NCBI GenBank assembly: GCA_035412805.1
Contig: DAONVO010000082.1
Location: 1-10,050 of the forward strand
DNA length: 10,050 nt
From: DTU018 sp029550685
Lineage (GTDB): Bacteria; Bacillota; Syntrophomonadia; Syntrophomonadales; Syntrophomonadaceae
Direction: 5' to 3'
This document shows positions 1 through 6,380 of the stretch, one piece after another. A program made the translations under genes and the position numbers. The notes beneath the pieces are model-generated. The model searched no databases. It had not been told where the DNA came from and saw only the letters and a program-made list of their open reading frames with translations. Each line of letters starts with the position of its first letter. Within the stretch, counting starts at the first letter, position 1.

Positions 1-11
1 TGAGAGGGATG

Positions 12-34
12 TTGCTGCAGCAAGCTACTGCAGC
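12..34. repeat. Overlapping palindromes
   Basis: TTGCTGCAGCAA (12-23) is a perfect 12-base palindrome. Alternatively GCTGCAG (14-20) can pair with CTGCAGC (28-34) around a 7-base loop. No gene is visible on either strand in 1-168, and nothing here is typical of a promoter or a terminator. The role is unknown. Confidence 0.4.
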
Positions 35-75
35 TGCACCCTACTCGATTGTTAACTCGAACCATAAACCAACAT

Positions 76-112
76 AGAGATTGCCACGCCCCCTGCGGGG
101 GCTCGCAATGAC
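76..112 (-). repeat. Dispersed palindromic (REP-like) repeat, copy 1
   Basis: On the minus strand this reads as ATTGCGAG, a GC-rich hairpin, then GTGGCAATCT. The outer arms ATTGC (80-84) and GCAAT (105-109) pair, and the inner arms GCCCCC (88-93) and GGGGGC (97-102) pair around a TGC triloop. The same outer arms occur at 6281-6308 and, in degenerate form, at 6176-6206. It lies about 60 bases after the end of the mannose cluster, so it could also shape the 3' end of that transcript, but no T-run follows. Confidence 0.7.
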
Positions 113-168
113 ACATTAGGAAGTCATTTTAACGGTAAAGACTATTAAAGCACCGGTGGCTAATCTTT

Positions 169-1191
169 TTAGGAAGATTGTTCCATTGCCGCAGGCTGAT
201 TTTTGTGGATGTATCTAGCCACATGCTGTTCACATAATAAATAACAAAGAAGGGATTCTGCACCCTGATTAAGATTTACTCCTTCTGGAGTTAAAGCATC
301 AAAGCACCCCCCGGTGTTCCTGTCATACAATGATAATCCATGAACATTGTCCCCATGGTACCAGCGGTGGGCTCTGCGTGCCAAATCCAAATAATGCTGC
401 TCCCCTATGATCTGATAGCCTTCCAAGCAGGCAAAAGCGATGGAGGCAGCGTCTACAGGCTGCTGATCAAAACGGGCCACTTTTTTACCCCGTACATACC
501 AACCCTGATTGCCAATAATACTTAAGTAACCGGACTTAAACAGGATATCACACAAGAAGTTCAGAGTATCGTGGGCGGTCGTCAAGGCACTTTTGTCACC
601 AGTTCTGGCATACACACATAACAGCGACTGAGGCAATATGCCGTTACTGTAAGTAATAATGTTTTCAAACCAGTGCCAGCCTTTTTTACGATTTTGCTTG
701 TACAAGTTCAACAAAAAGGAGCTCAAATGCTTAATTTGGTGGAGATGATCCCGGGATAGGGGCTTTTTCACCTTGCATAGTGCAGTTAAAGTATAGGCAA
801 CAGCCCGGGGAGATCGAAAGCGCATAGTGCGCGGCAAGTGCCGGTTAAACATGGAGCGACACAAGCTCTGCACATCAGGCCAGGGACTGGACATGCCTAT
901 AGCACATGCCAGAAGCGCCCGCCCTACGCTATCCTCAGAGTCCAGCGCCCGGATATCATGGTCCAGGGCTTGCAGGTTGCTCCAGGTGCCGTCATAGCGC
1001 TGGGCTTGGCTGAGCCAGGAGGCGTAGGTGAAAGCAAGATGGTGACCATTTTCCATATGCGCAGCTACAATTAAGGCGCGGGCGTTATCATCCAGGGTAT
1101 AACCACTGCCGGGATCTGGGTCAGATAGTCTGGAAAACTGCACAATGCCATTGGAATCTGTCAGGCGATACAAATGGCGGTAATCAAGCAT
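169..1191 (-). CDS. Glycosidase-like helical-barrel protein coupled to a glycosyltransferase
   Basis: This 340-residue soluble protein has no signal peptide and no membrane segment. Visible motifs are DDNARAL (34-40), EDSVGRAL (86-93), WHWFEN (172-177), FDQQPVDA (241-248), GGCFDAL (294-300) and NQGAES (308-313). Repeated aromatic and acidic motifs between helices are typical of (alpha/alpha)6-barrel sugar-processing enzymes. From memory, a similar domain occurs as the C-terminal half of longer GT4 glycosyltransferases in other bacteria; that recollection should be checked. Here it is a separate gene whose ATG lies inside the end of the upstream transferase gene (8-base overlap, ATGCTTGA). Its own ribosome site is weak (AGAAGGG, distant), so translation is probably coupled. 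It is the last gene of the cluster. The catalytic activity is unknown: it could cut, trim or simply bind the sugar made by the transferase. I am confident it is a real gene, but not of its function. Confidence 0.85.
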   Translation of the reverse strand: MLDYRHLYRLTDSNGIVQFSRLSDPDPGSGYTLDDNARALIVAAHMENGHHLAFTYASWLSQAQRYDGTWSNLQALDHDIRALDSEDSVGRALLACAIGMSSPWPDVQSLCRSMFNRHLPRTMRFRSPRAVAYTLTALCKVKKPLSRDHLHQIKHLSSFLLNLYKQNRKKGWHWFENIITYSNGILPQSLLCVYARTGDKSALTTAHDTLNFLCDILFKSGYLSIIGNQGWYVRGKKVARFDQQPVDAASIAFACLEGYQIIGEQHYLDLARRAHRWYHGDNVHGLSLYDRNTGGCFDALTPEGVNLNQGAESLLCYLLCEQHVARYIHKNQPAAMEQSS

Positions 1192-2353
1192 AATGGATCT
1201 TTTTCCCTTCTGTTTTATGACTGTACTTGGCTACTTGATTTAAGACTTGACTGTAGCGCCGGCCTACCTGGGTCCAACTCATGGTATGTCCTAGCTGGCC
1301 AGCTTTATTCTGCAGCCGGTTTTTCAAATCTGGGTCAGCCAGAATCGATTTGATTAGCCGGGCTAATTCGTGGTAATCGGGCTGAGAGGCCAAAAGGCCA
1401 CGTCCCTCAGCCAGCAACTCTATTGCATGGGCATAAGGGGTGGAGACAATAGCTCGTCCGGAACCAACTGCAAAAGTCAGGGTGCCTGATACAGCTTGAT
1501 CCAAATTAGGGTAGGGACTTAAATAAATGTCGGTAAGATATAGATAGTCTCCTAGTTCTTCATCGCTTAGAAAGCGGTTAACGAATTTCACATTGTTGGT
1601 AATGTCTAAATCCAGCACCAACTGTTCCAGCATCTGGCGATATTTTTCCCCTTCGCTTTTCTGCAGCATGGGGTGGGTTTGGCCCAATATAAGGTAGGTA
1701 CAGTTAGGGTATTCCTTCAGTACCTCAGCAACTGCCCGTATACCTAGTTCCAATCCTTTGCCAGGTCCTATCAGACCAAAGGTGGAAATAACATTTTGAC
1801 CCTGCAGCCTATATCGCCTTTTCAAAGCACTAGGGGATTTGGGAGTAAAGTCTGGCACCCCATGGCTGATAGGATTAATTTTGGAGGATGGAACCTGGTA
1901 GATGCGGCGCAAAAGATCAGCAGAGTTCTCAGTCATGCACACTACCGCGGAAGCCTGTTGCGTCAGATCCACCAGTATTTTATAGCGAAGGTCTTCCGGG
2001 TTAGGAAGTACGGTATGGGTGACTACAACAAAGGGTTTATGCAAGGCATTGCAAAAATCCAGCAGGTAACTGCCGCTGGGTCCTCCATATATGCCATACT
2101 CATGCTGAATAATCACCAGATTTATGGCACTATGGTTATTAATTAGCGAAGCAGCCCGCAGGTAATCCTGTTTTTGGTGCTGGCCGATTTCAGTTATTAC
2201 CTCAGAGGTATATTGGTATTCGTACTCGTGATCAGATACTGCTGCAACTAAAACAGTGTGCCCGGCTTTCATAAGGCTGCGGCGCAAATCTTGAGAAAAA
2301 GTAGCTATTCCACACTGTTTGGGTGGATAAGTACCTAGATTTATTATAGTCAT
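1184..2353 (-). CDS. GT4-type glycosyltransferase (probable mannosyltransferase)
   Basis: A 389-residue cytoplasmic GT-B fold retaining transferase. The N-terminal domain has the start PPKQCGIATF (10-19), HEYG (84-87), the HT pair (113-114) and HGVPDF (164-169). The C-terminal nucleotide-sugar domain begins at FGLIGPGKGLE (192-202) and carries SPYPNLDQAVSGTL (279-292), STPY (304-307) and the acidic/glycine stretch ELLAEGRG (312-319), which takes the place of the usual EX7E donor-binding region. ATG is supported by AAGGAGG (2360-2366) six bases upstream. It follows the phosphomannomutase gene by 59 bases with no terminator and overlaps the next gene by 8 bases. Because the two genes upstream make GDP-mannose, mannose is the likeliest donor sugar, but this is inferred from context. 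The acceptor is unknown; a surface glycan, a glycolipid or a small-molecule mannoside are all possible. Confidence 0.88.
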   Translation of the reverse strand: MTIINLGTYPPKQCGIATFSQDLRRSLMKAGHTVLVAAVSDHEYEYQYTSEVITEIGQHQKQDYLRAASLINNHSAINLVIIQHEYGIYGGPSGSYLLDFCNALHKPFVVVTHTVLPNPEDLRYKILVDLTQQASAVVCMTENSADLLRRIYQVPSSKINPISHGVPDFTPKSPSALKRRYRLQGQNVISTFGLIGPGKGLELGIRAVAEVLKEYPNCTYLILGQTHPMLQKSEGEKYRQMLEQLVLDLDITNNVKFVNRFLSDEELGDYLYLTDIYLSPYPNLDQAVSGTLTFAVGSGRAIVSTPYAHAIELLAEGRGLLASQPDYHELARLIKSILADPDLKNRLQNKAGQLGHTMSWTQVGRRYSQVLNQVAKYSHKTEGKKIHYA

Positions 2354-2412
2354 TAATTTCCTCCTTGAACTTAAGCAGACTTTCCCAATATTCTAGACTT
2401 GTTTGGATAACT

Positions 2413-3795
2413 TTATACCTTGATCAATTCTTCCTCTACCAAGGGGAGACCAATCTCGGCCAGATAGGAAAACAATTCTGACTTAATCTCCTCCAAGGCC
2501 TGCGGGGTATTGCCTTCACAACGCACGATTAATTCCGGACCGGTATTAGAGGCCCGAACCAAACCCCAACCCTGAGGGAAGAGAATGCGGGCCCCGTCAA
2601 CTTTGATTATTTCATAAAGGGGTTCAAAATGCTTAATAACCTGTTCAACTTGCTGGAATTTACCAGCATCGCTGCTGGGAATTCGAATTTCCGGAGTTGA
2701 ATAATAACGGGGAACATCTTCTAAGAGTTCAATCAGGCTCTTTTCCTGGTGGGACAGTAAAGATAACAGCCGGGCGGCTGCGTAAATAGCATCGTCATAT
2801 CCGTAGTATTCGTCGGCAAAGAACATATGCCCGGACATTTCGCCGGTAAAAATAGCACCAATCTCTCTCATTTTAGCTTTTATCAGTGAATGACCGGTTT
2901 TGTACAGAACCGGTTTTCCGCCCAAACGTTTAATTTCATCGATAAGACTCTGGGAACATTTTACTTCGACTATGGCTGGAGTACCTGGATAACGGGGCAG
3001 CAACTGACGCCAGAAAAGGATCATGAGCATATCTCCCCAGATCATGTTGCCGTTGGAATCCACTACTCCCAGACGGTCACCATCACCATCAAAACCTATT
3101 CCCAAATCAGCCTGAGAACTTACAACCATATCCACCAAATCGGTCATATTGTTGGGATTGACAGGGTCCGGGTGATGATGCGGGTAATCAGGATCAGATT
3201 CACAGTATAGTTCCAGAACCTCACAACCCAGGTCCCGTAATATCTGGGGAGCAAAAAGAGAGGCTGTGCCATTGCCGCAATCGACTACCACCTTTATAGT
3301 GCGTGGACCCATGCTGATTTTTCCCAGAATCATATCATGATAAGCCTGCTTGATATCGCAGGATATAAGAGAACCCCCTGCTCCATGCAGGAATGACCCG
3401 GCTTTGGCCATGCGTTTTACTTCCTGAATCTGTTCGCCGTAAATAGTTGATTCACCCAGCAGTAATTTGAACCCGTTATATTCAGAAGGATTGTGGCTGG
3501 CAGTAATCATTAAGCCCGCCGGAATGTTAAGGTGGTGAGAGGCAAAATAGAAAACAGGTGTTATTACCATACCCAGGTCCATAACCTTTAAGCCGCTTTC
3601 CATTAAAGCCCGGGCCGCTATATCACGGAAATGAGGCGAAGAATGACGATTATCGTGTCCCAGCAGGATTTCAGTTTGACCATGATTATATGCGTAGGCA
3701 GCAAAAGCCCGGCTGATTCGATCTACCTGTTCATCCCCCAAATCTTGACCGACTATCCCCCGTATATCATACTGGCGAAAAATATTGCTCATCAT
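2413..3795 (-). CDS. manB: Phosphomannomutase / phosphoglucomutase
   Basis: A 460-residue alpha-D-phosphohexomutase of full family length that interconverts mannose-6-phosphate and mannose-1-phosphate (often also the glucose phosphates) in the cytoplasm. All four active-site loops are present: the phosphoserine loop TASHNP with Ser100, the metal loop DGDGDR with Asp236, Asp238 and Asp240, the sugar loop GEMSGH (318-323), and the phosphate loop RASNTGP (414-420). The N-terminal FRQYDIRG is typical of the PMM/PGM subgroup rather than GlmM. Two ATG codons lie in tandem; GGAGG (3800-3804) is 4 bases from the first and 7 from the second, so the second (3792) may be used. It sits 18 bases after the guanylyltransferase gene, which consumes its product, so I favour the mannose role. 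Preference between mannose and glucose phosphates cannot be read from sequence alone. Confidence 0.93.
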   Translation of the reverse strand: MMSNIFRQYDIRGIVGQDLGDEQVDRISRAFAAYAYNHGQTEILLGHDNRHSSPHFRDIAARALMESGLKVMDLGMVITPVFYFASHHLNIPAGLMITASHNPSEYNGFKLLLGESTIYGEQIQEVKRMAKAGSFLHGAGGSLISCDIKQAYHDMILGKISMGPRTIKVVVDCGNGTASLFAPQILRDLGCEVLELYCESDPDYPHHHPDPVNPNNMTDLVDMVVSSQADLGIGFDGDGDRLGVVDSNGNMIWGDMLMILFWRQLLPRYPGTPAIVEVKCSQSLIDEIKRLGGKPVLYKTGHSLIKAKMREIGAIFTGEMSGHMFFADEYYGYDDAIYAAARLLSLLSHQEKSLIELLEDVPRYYSTPEIRIPSSDAGKFQQVEQVIKHFEPLYEIIKVDGARILFPQGWGLVRASNTGPELIVRCEGNTPQALEEIKSELFSYLAEIGLPLVEEELIKV

Positions 3796-3813
3796 AAATC
3801 CTCCAATGTATTT

Positions 3814-4860
3814 TTATAGAAGGTCGTGACGGTCCAGCTGGTGTAAAGTGTCCACTACAGTGCGCACTTCCTGGGATCGATTACGATCGGCAACAAAGAT
3901 TACATCATCGGTTTCTACCACCAGCAGGCGATCCACTCCGAATAGAACTATGGACTTGTCACACTGCTTAATTACGCAATTGCGGCTATCTAGAGGAATA
4001 ACGTCATTACCGCAGACAACGTTATTGTCTTTATCCACTTCATACAACTCTTCCAGCGCATTCCAACTGCCCAAGTCACACCAGCCAAAATCAGCCGGTA
4101 CAACCGCCATGCGGTCAGACTTTTCAGCAATACCATAATCCAGGCTGATTTCCGGCAGGTCAGCATAAGAGGATATATACCCATCCAGTCCCTTAATTAT
4201 GTTGTCGTAAATCTCCGGCAGGTGACGGGCGAATTCTTCCAGCAGGGTGCTGCCCTTGGCTATATAAATCCCGGCATTCCACATATGTGAGCCACTATTG
4301 AGGTAGGTTTTGGCAATGTTAAGATCAGGTTTTTCACAGAAGGAATTTACCTGATAGACATTATCCAGGGAAGCAATCTCCCATTTGGTTTTTTCAATAT
4401 ATCCATATCCAGTTTCAGGACGGCTAGGGTTGATGCCGATAGTGGCCACACAGCCCTGCTGAGCGGCTTTAACAGCCCGGTGTACGCTTTCCTCAAATGC
4501 CTGATTGTCCAGAATGTGGTGGTCAGCGGGAAAAATGCCCAGAACTTCATCGTAAGCTTCATGTAGACATTGAGCCAGAGCCATACCTACTGCGGGGGCA
4601 GTATTTTTCCCCACTGGTTCGCTGAGTATATGGATGCGGTCCCCATCTGGTCGTTGTTGAACCAGTGAATATATGAGAGGTTTGAGATCATCGCTGGTAA
4701 TAATTATTATTCGGCGTGACCCCAGATTCAGCAGCCGGTCAATGGTATGGTCCAGCATGGAGCGGTTGTCAACAAATTTGCATAATTGCTTGGGGCGGGA
4801 TGGCCTGCTTTCCGGCCAGAGGCGCAGTCCCTTACCGCCCGCCAGAATTACTGATATCAT
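3814..4860 (-). CDS. manC: Mannose-1-phosphate guanylyltransferase (short form)
   Basis: Makes GDP-mannose from mannose-1-phosphate and GTP. The 348-residue product is a single nucleotidyltransferase domain without the C-terminal cupin isomerase domain of the bifunctional (about 470-residue) enzymes, so a separate mannose-6-phosphate isomerase is needed elsewhere. Motifs in order are GGKGLRLWP (8-16), PKQ (23-25), EPVGKNTAPA (81-90), FPADHH (110-115), ETGYGYIE (149-156), FCEKP (174-178), WNAGIY (194-199), DYGIAEKS (241-248) and WCDLGSW (260-266). I chose the ATG at 4860: GGAGG at 4872-4876 is 11 bases upstream, and the protein then starts directly with the family's beta strand MISVILAGG. The open frame extends to a TTG at 4878, but that codon overlaps the ribosome site. 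It is the first gene of the cluster. Confidence 0.94.
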   Translation of the reverse strand: MISVILAGGKGLRLWPESRPSRPKQLCKFVDNRSMLDHTIDRLLNLGSRRIIIITSDDLKPLIYSLVQQRPDGDRIHILSEPVGKNTAPAVGMALAQCLHEAYDEVLGIFPADHHILDNQAFEESVHRAVKAAQQGCVATIGINPSRPETGYGYIEKTKWEIASLDNVYQVNSFCEKPDLNIAKTYLNSGSHMWNAGIYIAKGSTLLEEFARHLPEIYDNIIKGLDGYISSYADLPEISLDYGIAEKSDRMAVVPADFGWCDLGSWNALEELYEVDKDNNVVCGNDVIPLDSRNCVIKQCDKSIVLFGVDRLLVVETDDVIFVADRNRSQEVRTVVDTLHQLDRHDLL

Positions 4861-4871
4861 AGGAAGCGTTA

Positions 4872-4876
4872 CCTCC
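4872..4876 (-). promoter_or_regulatory. Ribosome binding site deciding the manC start
   Basis: GGAGG on the minus strand, with an 11-base spacer to the ATG at 4860. It excludes the in-frame TTG at 4876-4878, which would overlap it. Confidence 0.75.
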
Positions 4877-4892
4877 AAATTACTGACAAGTC

Positions 4893-4898
4893 ATTGTA
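4893..4898 (-). promoter_or_regulatory. Candidate -10 box of the mannose cluster
   Basis: TACAAT on the minus strand (5 of 6 to the consensus) lies 32 bases before the manC ATG. No convincing -35 box is seen at the right distance, so this is only a candidate. The rest of the shared divergent region 4861-5107 holds TATGCC direct repeats (4918-4923 and 4951-4956) with GGCAT between them. Confidence 0.3.
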
Positions 4899-4929
4899 TG
4901 CTTTTTTATCCGAGGTCTATGCCATTTAT

Positions 4930-4935
4930 TTGACA
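4930..4935 (+). promoter_or_regulatory. Candidate -35 box toward the YitT gene
   Basis: A perfect TTGACA on the plus strand. The hexamer at the expected distance is poor (TATGCC at 4951, 15-base spacer). An alternative -10 box, TATAAC at 4973-4978, is too far away to pair with it. The start of transcription is therefore uncertain. Confidence 0.25.
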
Positions 4936-4984
4936 GGCATTTCTTTCTAGTATGCCCCTGTAGCCGAACATCTATAACTTAATG

Positions 4985-5096
4985 ACCGGAGCCCTGCCTG
5001 AGAGTGTGTCACTGGCCTTTAAGCCCAATGATAAACCGGTAATATTTGCCGCTCCTTGGGAAAAGCTAAGCCTGATCAGGTTCCAAACCAGGGAGG
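4985..5096 (+). promoter_or_regulatory. Foldable 5' leader of the YitT gene, doubtful riboswitch
   Basis: ACCGG (4985-4989) can pair with CCGGT (5036-5040), enclosing a small hairpin AGTG-TGT-CACT (5003-5013) that GCC/GGC can extend. Nearer the gene are the palindrome CCTGATCAGG (5071-5080) and GGTT-CCA-AACC just before the ribosome site. The segments CTGAGAG (4998-5004) and CCTGATCAGGTTC (5071-5083) resemble parts of the thiamine pyrophosphate riboswitch, but the conserved GCG before the final AGGGA is absent and the spacing is unusual. I call it a structured leader only. Confidence 0.3.
5091..5096 (+). promoter_or_regulatory. Ribosome binding site deciding the YitT start
   Basis: GGGAGG, 11 bases before the ATG at 5108. 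No such site precedes the more upstream in-frame ATG at 4982, so the shorter protein is preferred. Confidence 0.75.
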
Positions 5097-5107
5097 AAAG
5101 GCATAAT

Positions 5108-5983
5108 ATGCGTACCAGGGTTAATTTGTCCCGTTTTACAGAAAAAATGTCTGCCAAGGATGTGGTGGGCATAGCTGTGGGATCAGCTATATTAGCTCTC
5201 GGCATCCAGGCTGTTTTAGTACCAGCTCATTTACTGACCGGAGGAGTAACTGGTCTGGCGGTGATTCTGAACTTTATTACTCATCTGGACATAGCATTGT
5301 GGTATATAGGGTTAAATATCCCCATATTTATAGCTGGATACCGGTATATAAGCCGGCGCTTTATCATTTATAGTCTATTGGGAGTTATCTTTCAGAGCTT
5401 TTTTCTGGAACTTTTTAAGCATATGAATTTTGGAATTGATAATATACTGCTATCCACAGTATTTGGAGGCGTGCTGACCGGCATCGGTTCAGGATTTGTT
5501 TTACGGAGCAAAGGATCGGTGGGAGGCACGGATATTGTAGCCGTCATAGTCCGGCGTTTCTGGGGGTACAATTTTGGCCAGACTTTTTTGGTCACTAACC
5601 TTTCCATTCTTGCCTTGTTCCTTTTCACATCCAGTTTGGAACTTACTTTGTTTTCGGCTATCAGCATCTATATTAGCTCTCGTATGGTAGATTTGGTTGA
5701 AGCGGGCCCTTATGTTACTCGTACGGTATTTATCATTTCCAAAGAGTACGAAGAGATCACCCATGCCATAATTCATGCGTTACACCGGGGATGTACCTAT
5801 CTATTGGGACAGGGAGCTTACACCGGCGAACACCGGCAGATCATTATGGTCACCGTGGGAAAAACCCAGCTGCCCCGCCTGAAAGAGATAGTATTTCAGA
5901 TAGATCCGGAGGCTTTCATTACAATTAGTGAAACCATCGAGGTGTACGGGCAAGGCTTTCGTGACAGCCAAGCTGATTTCTGA
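5108..5983 (+). CDS. YitT family membrane protein (DUF161 + DUF2179)
   Basis: A 291-residue integral membrane protein of unknown function. After a short basic cytoplasmic N-terminus there are about six hydrophobic segments (roughly residues 18-38, 46-60, 66-82, 86-103, 113-131 and 160-192). The family-typical glycine-rich loop RSKGSVGGTDI lies at 133-143. The last 80 or so residues form the soluble DUF2179 domain (ISKEYEEITHAI at 210-221, then RGCTYLLGQGAYTG and IDPEAFITI). Family members are common in Firmicutes, usually in several copies, and have been proposed to be transporters; no substrate can be assigned here. The frame is open upstream to an ATG at 4982, but that stretch has no ribosome site, matches no family domain and looks like leader RNA. 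The gene is divergent from the mannose cluster and convergent with the symporter gene, so it is likely transcribed alone. Confidence 0.9.
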   Translation: MRTRVNLSRFTEKMSAKDVVGIAVGSAILALGIQAVLVPAHLLTGGVTGLAVILNFITHLDIALWYIGLNIPIFIAGYRYISRRFIIYSLLGVIFQSFFLELFKHMNFGIDNILLSTVFGGVLTGIGSGFVLRSKGSVGGTDIVAVIVRRFWGYNFGQTFLVTNLSILALFLFTSSLELTLFSAISIYISSRMVDLVEAGPYVTRTVFIISKEYEEITHAIIHALHRGCTYLLGQGAYTGEHRQIIMVTVGKTQLPRLKEIVFQIDPEAFITISETIEVYGQGFRDSQADF

Positions 5984-6091
5984 ATGTCCTGAATCACTAC
6001 AGGGTAATTCGCATACTGGGGTCGTTTATACGCAGCAACAATCCTTAAGCTGCAATTGACATGGCTGTTAAGAGAGGGCGGTGTCCTATTC

Positions 6092-6125
6092 AGGAGGGCA
6101 TATTATGAATGCTAATATAAACTAA
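6092..6125 (+). other. Six-codon reading frame with strong ribosome site (gene remnant or leader peptide)
   Basis: AGGAGGG (6092-6098) precedes ATG (6105-6107), which opens MNANIN and ends in TAA (6123-6125) directly against the hairpin at 6126. A 15-codon frame, ATG 6061 to TGA 6108 (MAVKRGRCPIQEGIL), overlaps it in the ATGA fashion but has no good ribosome site. It may be the start of a gene whose body was lost, a leader peptide, or chance. Confidence 0.25.
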
Positions 6126-6149
6126 CAGCCCCTGCCTAAACAGGGGCTG
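6126..6149. terminator. GC-rich hairpin, left copy (possible terminator)
   Basis: CAGCCCCTG pairs with CAGGGGCTG around the loop CCTAAA: nine base pairs, no mismatch. No T-run follows on the plus strand; on the minus strand it is followed by the mildly T-rich TTAGTTTATATT. It could end transcripts reading past the symporter gene, or stop YitT transcripts inefficiently. Confidence 0.45.
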
Positions 6150-6175
6150 CAGACTGTCGAAAAAGTCATTGTGTC

Positions 6176-6206
6176 AGATCGCCGCGTCGCTACGCTCCTC
6201 GCAACA
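6176..6206 (-). repeat. Dispersed palindromic repeat, degenerate copy 2
   Basis: On the minus strand it reads GTTGCGAGGAGCG, TAGCGACGC, GGCGATCT. This matches the ATTGCGAG...GGCAATCT pattern of the other two copies with one change in each outer arm. The inner arms GCGT (6184-6187) and ACGC (6192-6195) pair. Confidence 0.55.
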
Positions 6207-6277
6207 TTAGCCGTGAACGATAGTGAACATCGGTAGTGCCGGAACGGCCGATAACACAACCGAAAGCCATCATATGG

Positions 6278-6311
6278 GTCATTGCGAGGCACGAAGTGCC
6301 GTGGCAATCTC
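6278..6311 (+). repeat. Dispersed palindromic repeat, copy 3
   Basis: Arms ATTGC (6281-6285) and GCAAT (6304-6308) pair, and the inner GGCAC (6288-6292) pairs with GTGCC (6296-6300) around GAA. It is in the opposite orientation to copy 2, about 100 bases away, so the pair could itself form a larger foldback. Confidence 0.7.
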
Positions 6312-6349
6312 GAACGCAAAGTTGTTTAATAATCTTTTTTAACACTCTC

Positions 6350-6373
6350 CAGCCCCTGCCTAAGCAGGGGCTG
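6350..6373. terminator. GC-rich hairpin, right copy (possible terminator)
   Basis: Identical to the left hairpin except for one loop base (CCTAAG). It starts only 8 bases beyond the symporter stop codon, so on the minus strand it is the first structure met by that transcript, but GAGAGTGTT rather than a T-run follows. On the plus strand it is followed by TTTGTGG. Terminator function is plausible for both directions but not certain. Confidence 0.5.
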
Positions 6374-6380
6374 TTTGTGG

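Larger units (their letters stand above)
5984..6380. other. Non-coding region between convergent genes
   Basis: A 397-base stretch between the ends of the YitT gene and the symporter gene. It holds two GC-rich hairpins, two copies of the dispersed palindromic repeat and a six-codon reading frame. Longer open frames crossing it on both strands are made of repeat sequence and are not credible genes. Confidence 0.7.

Noticed and set aside
4861..4878. TTG start for the guanylyltransferase
   Set aside because: The TTG overlaps the GGAGG that serves the ATG at 4860, and the family's proteins begin at that methionine.
340..4933. Several 60-116 codon open frames on the plus strand (and short ones on the minus strand) within the mannose cluster
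   Set aside because: They are shadows lying inside well-supported genes with complete domain motifs.
4982..5107. N-terminal extension of the YitT protein from an ATG at 4982
   Set aside because: It has no ribosome site, matches no family domain, and a good ribosome site precedes the ATG at 5108.
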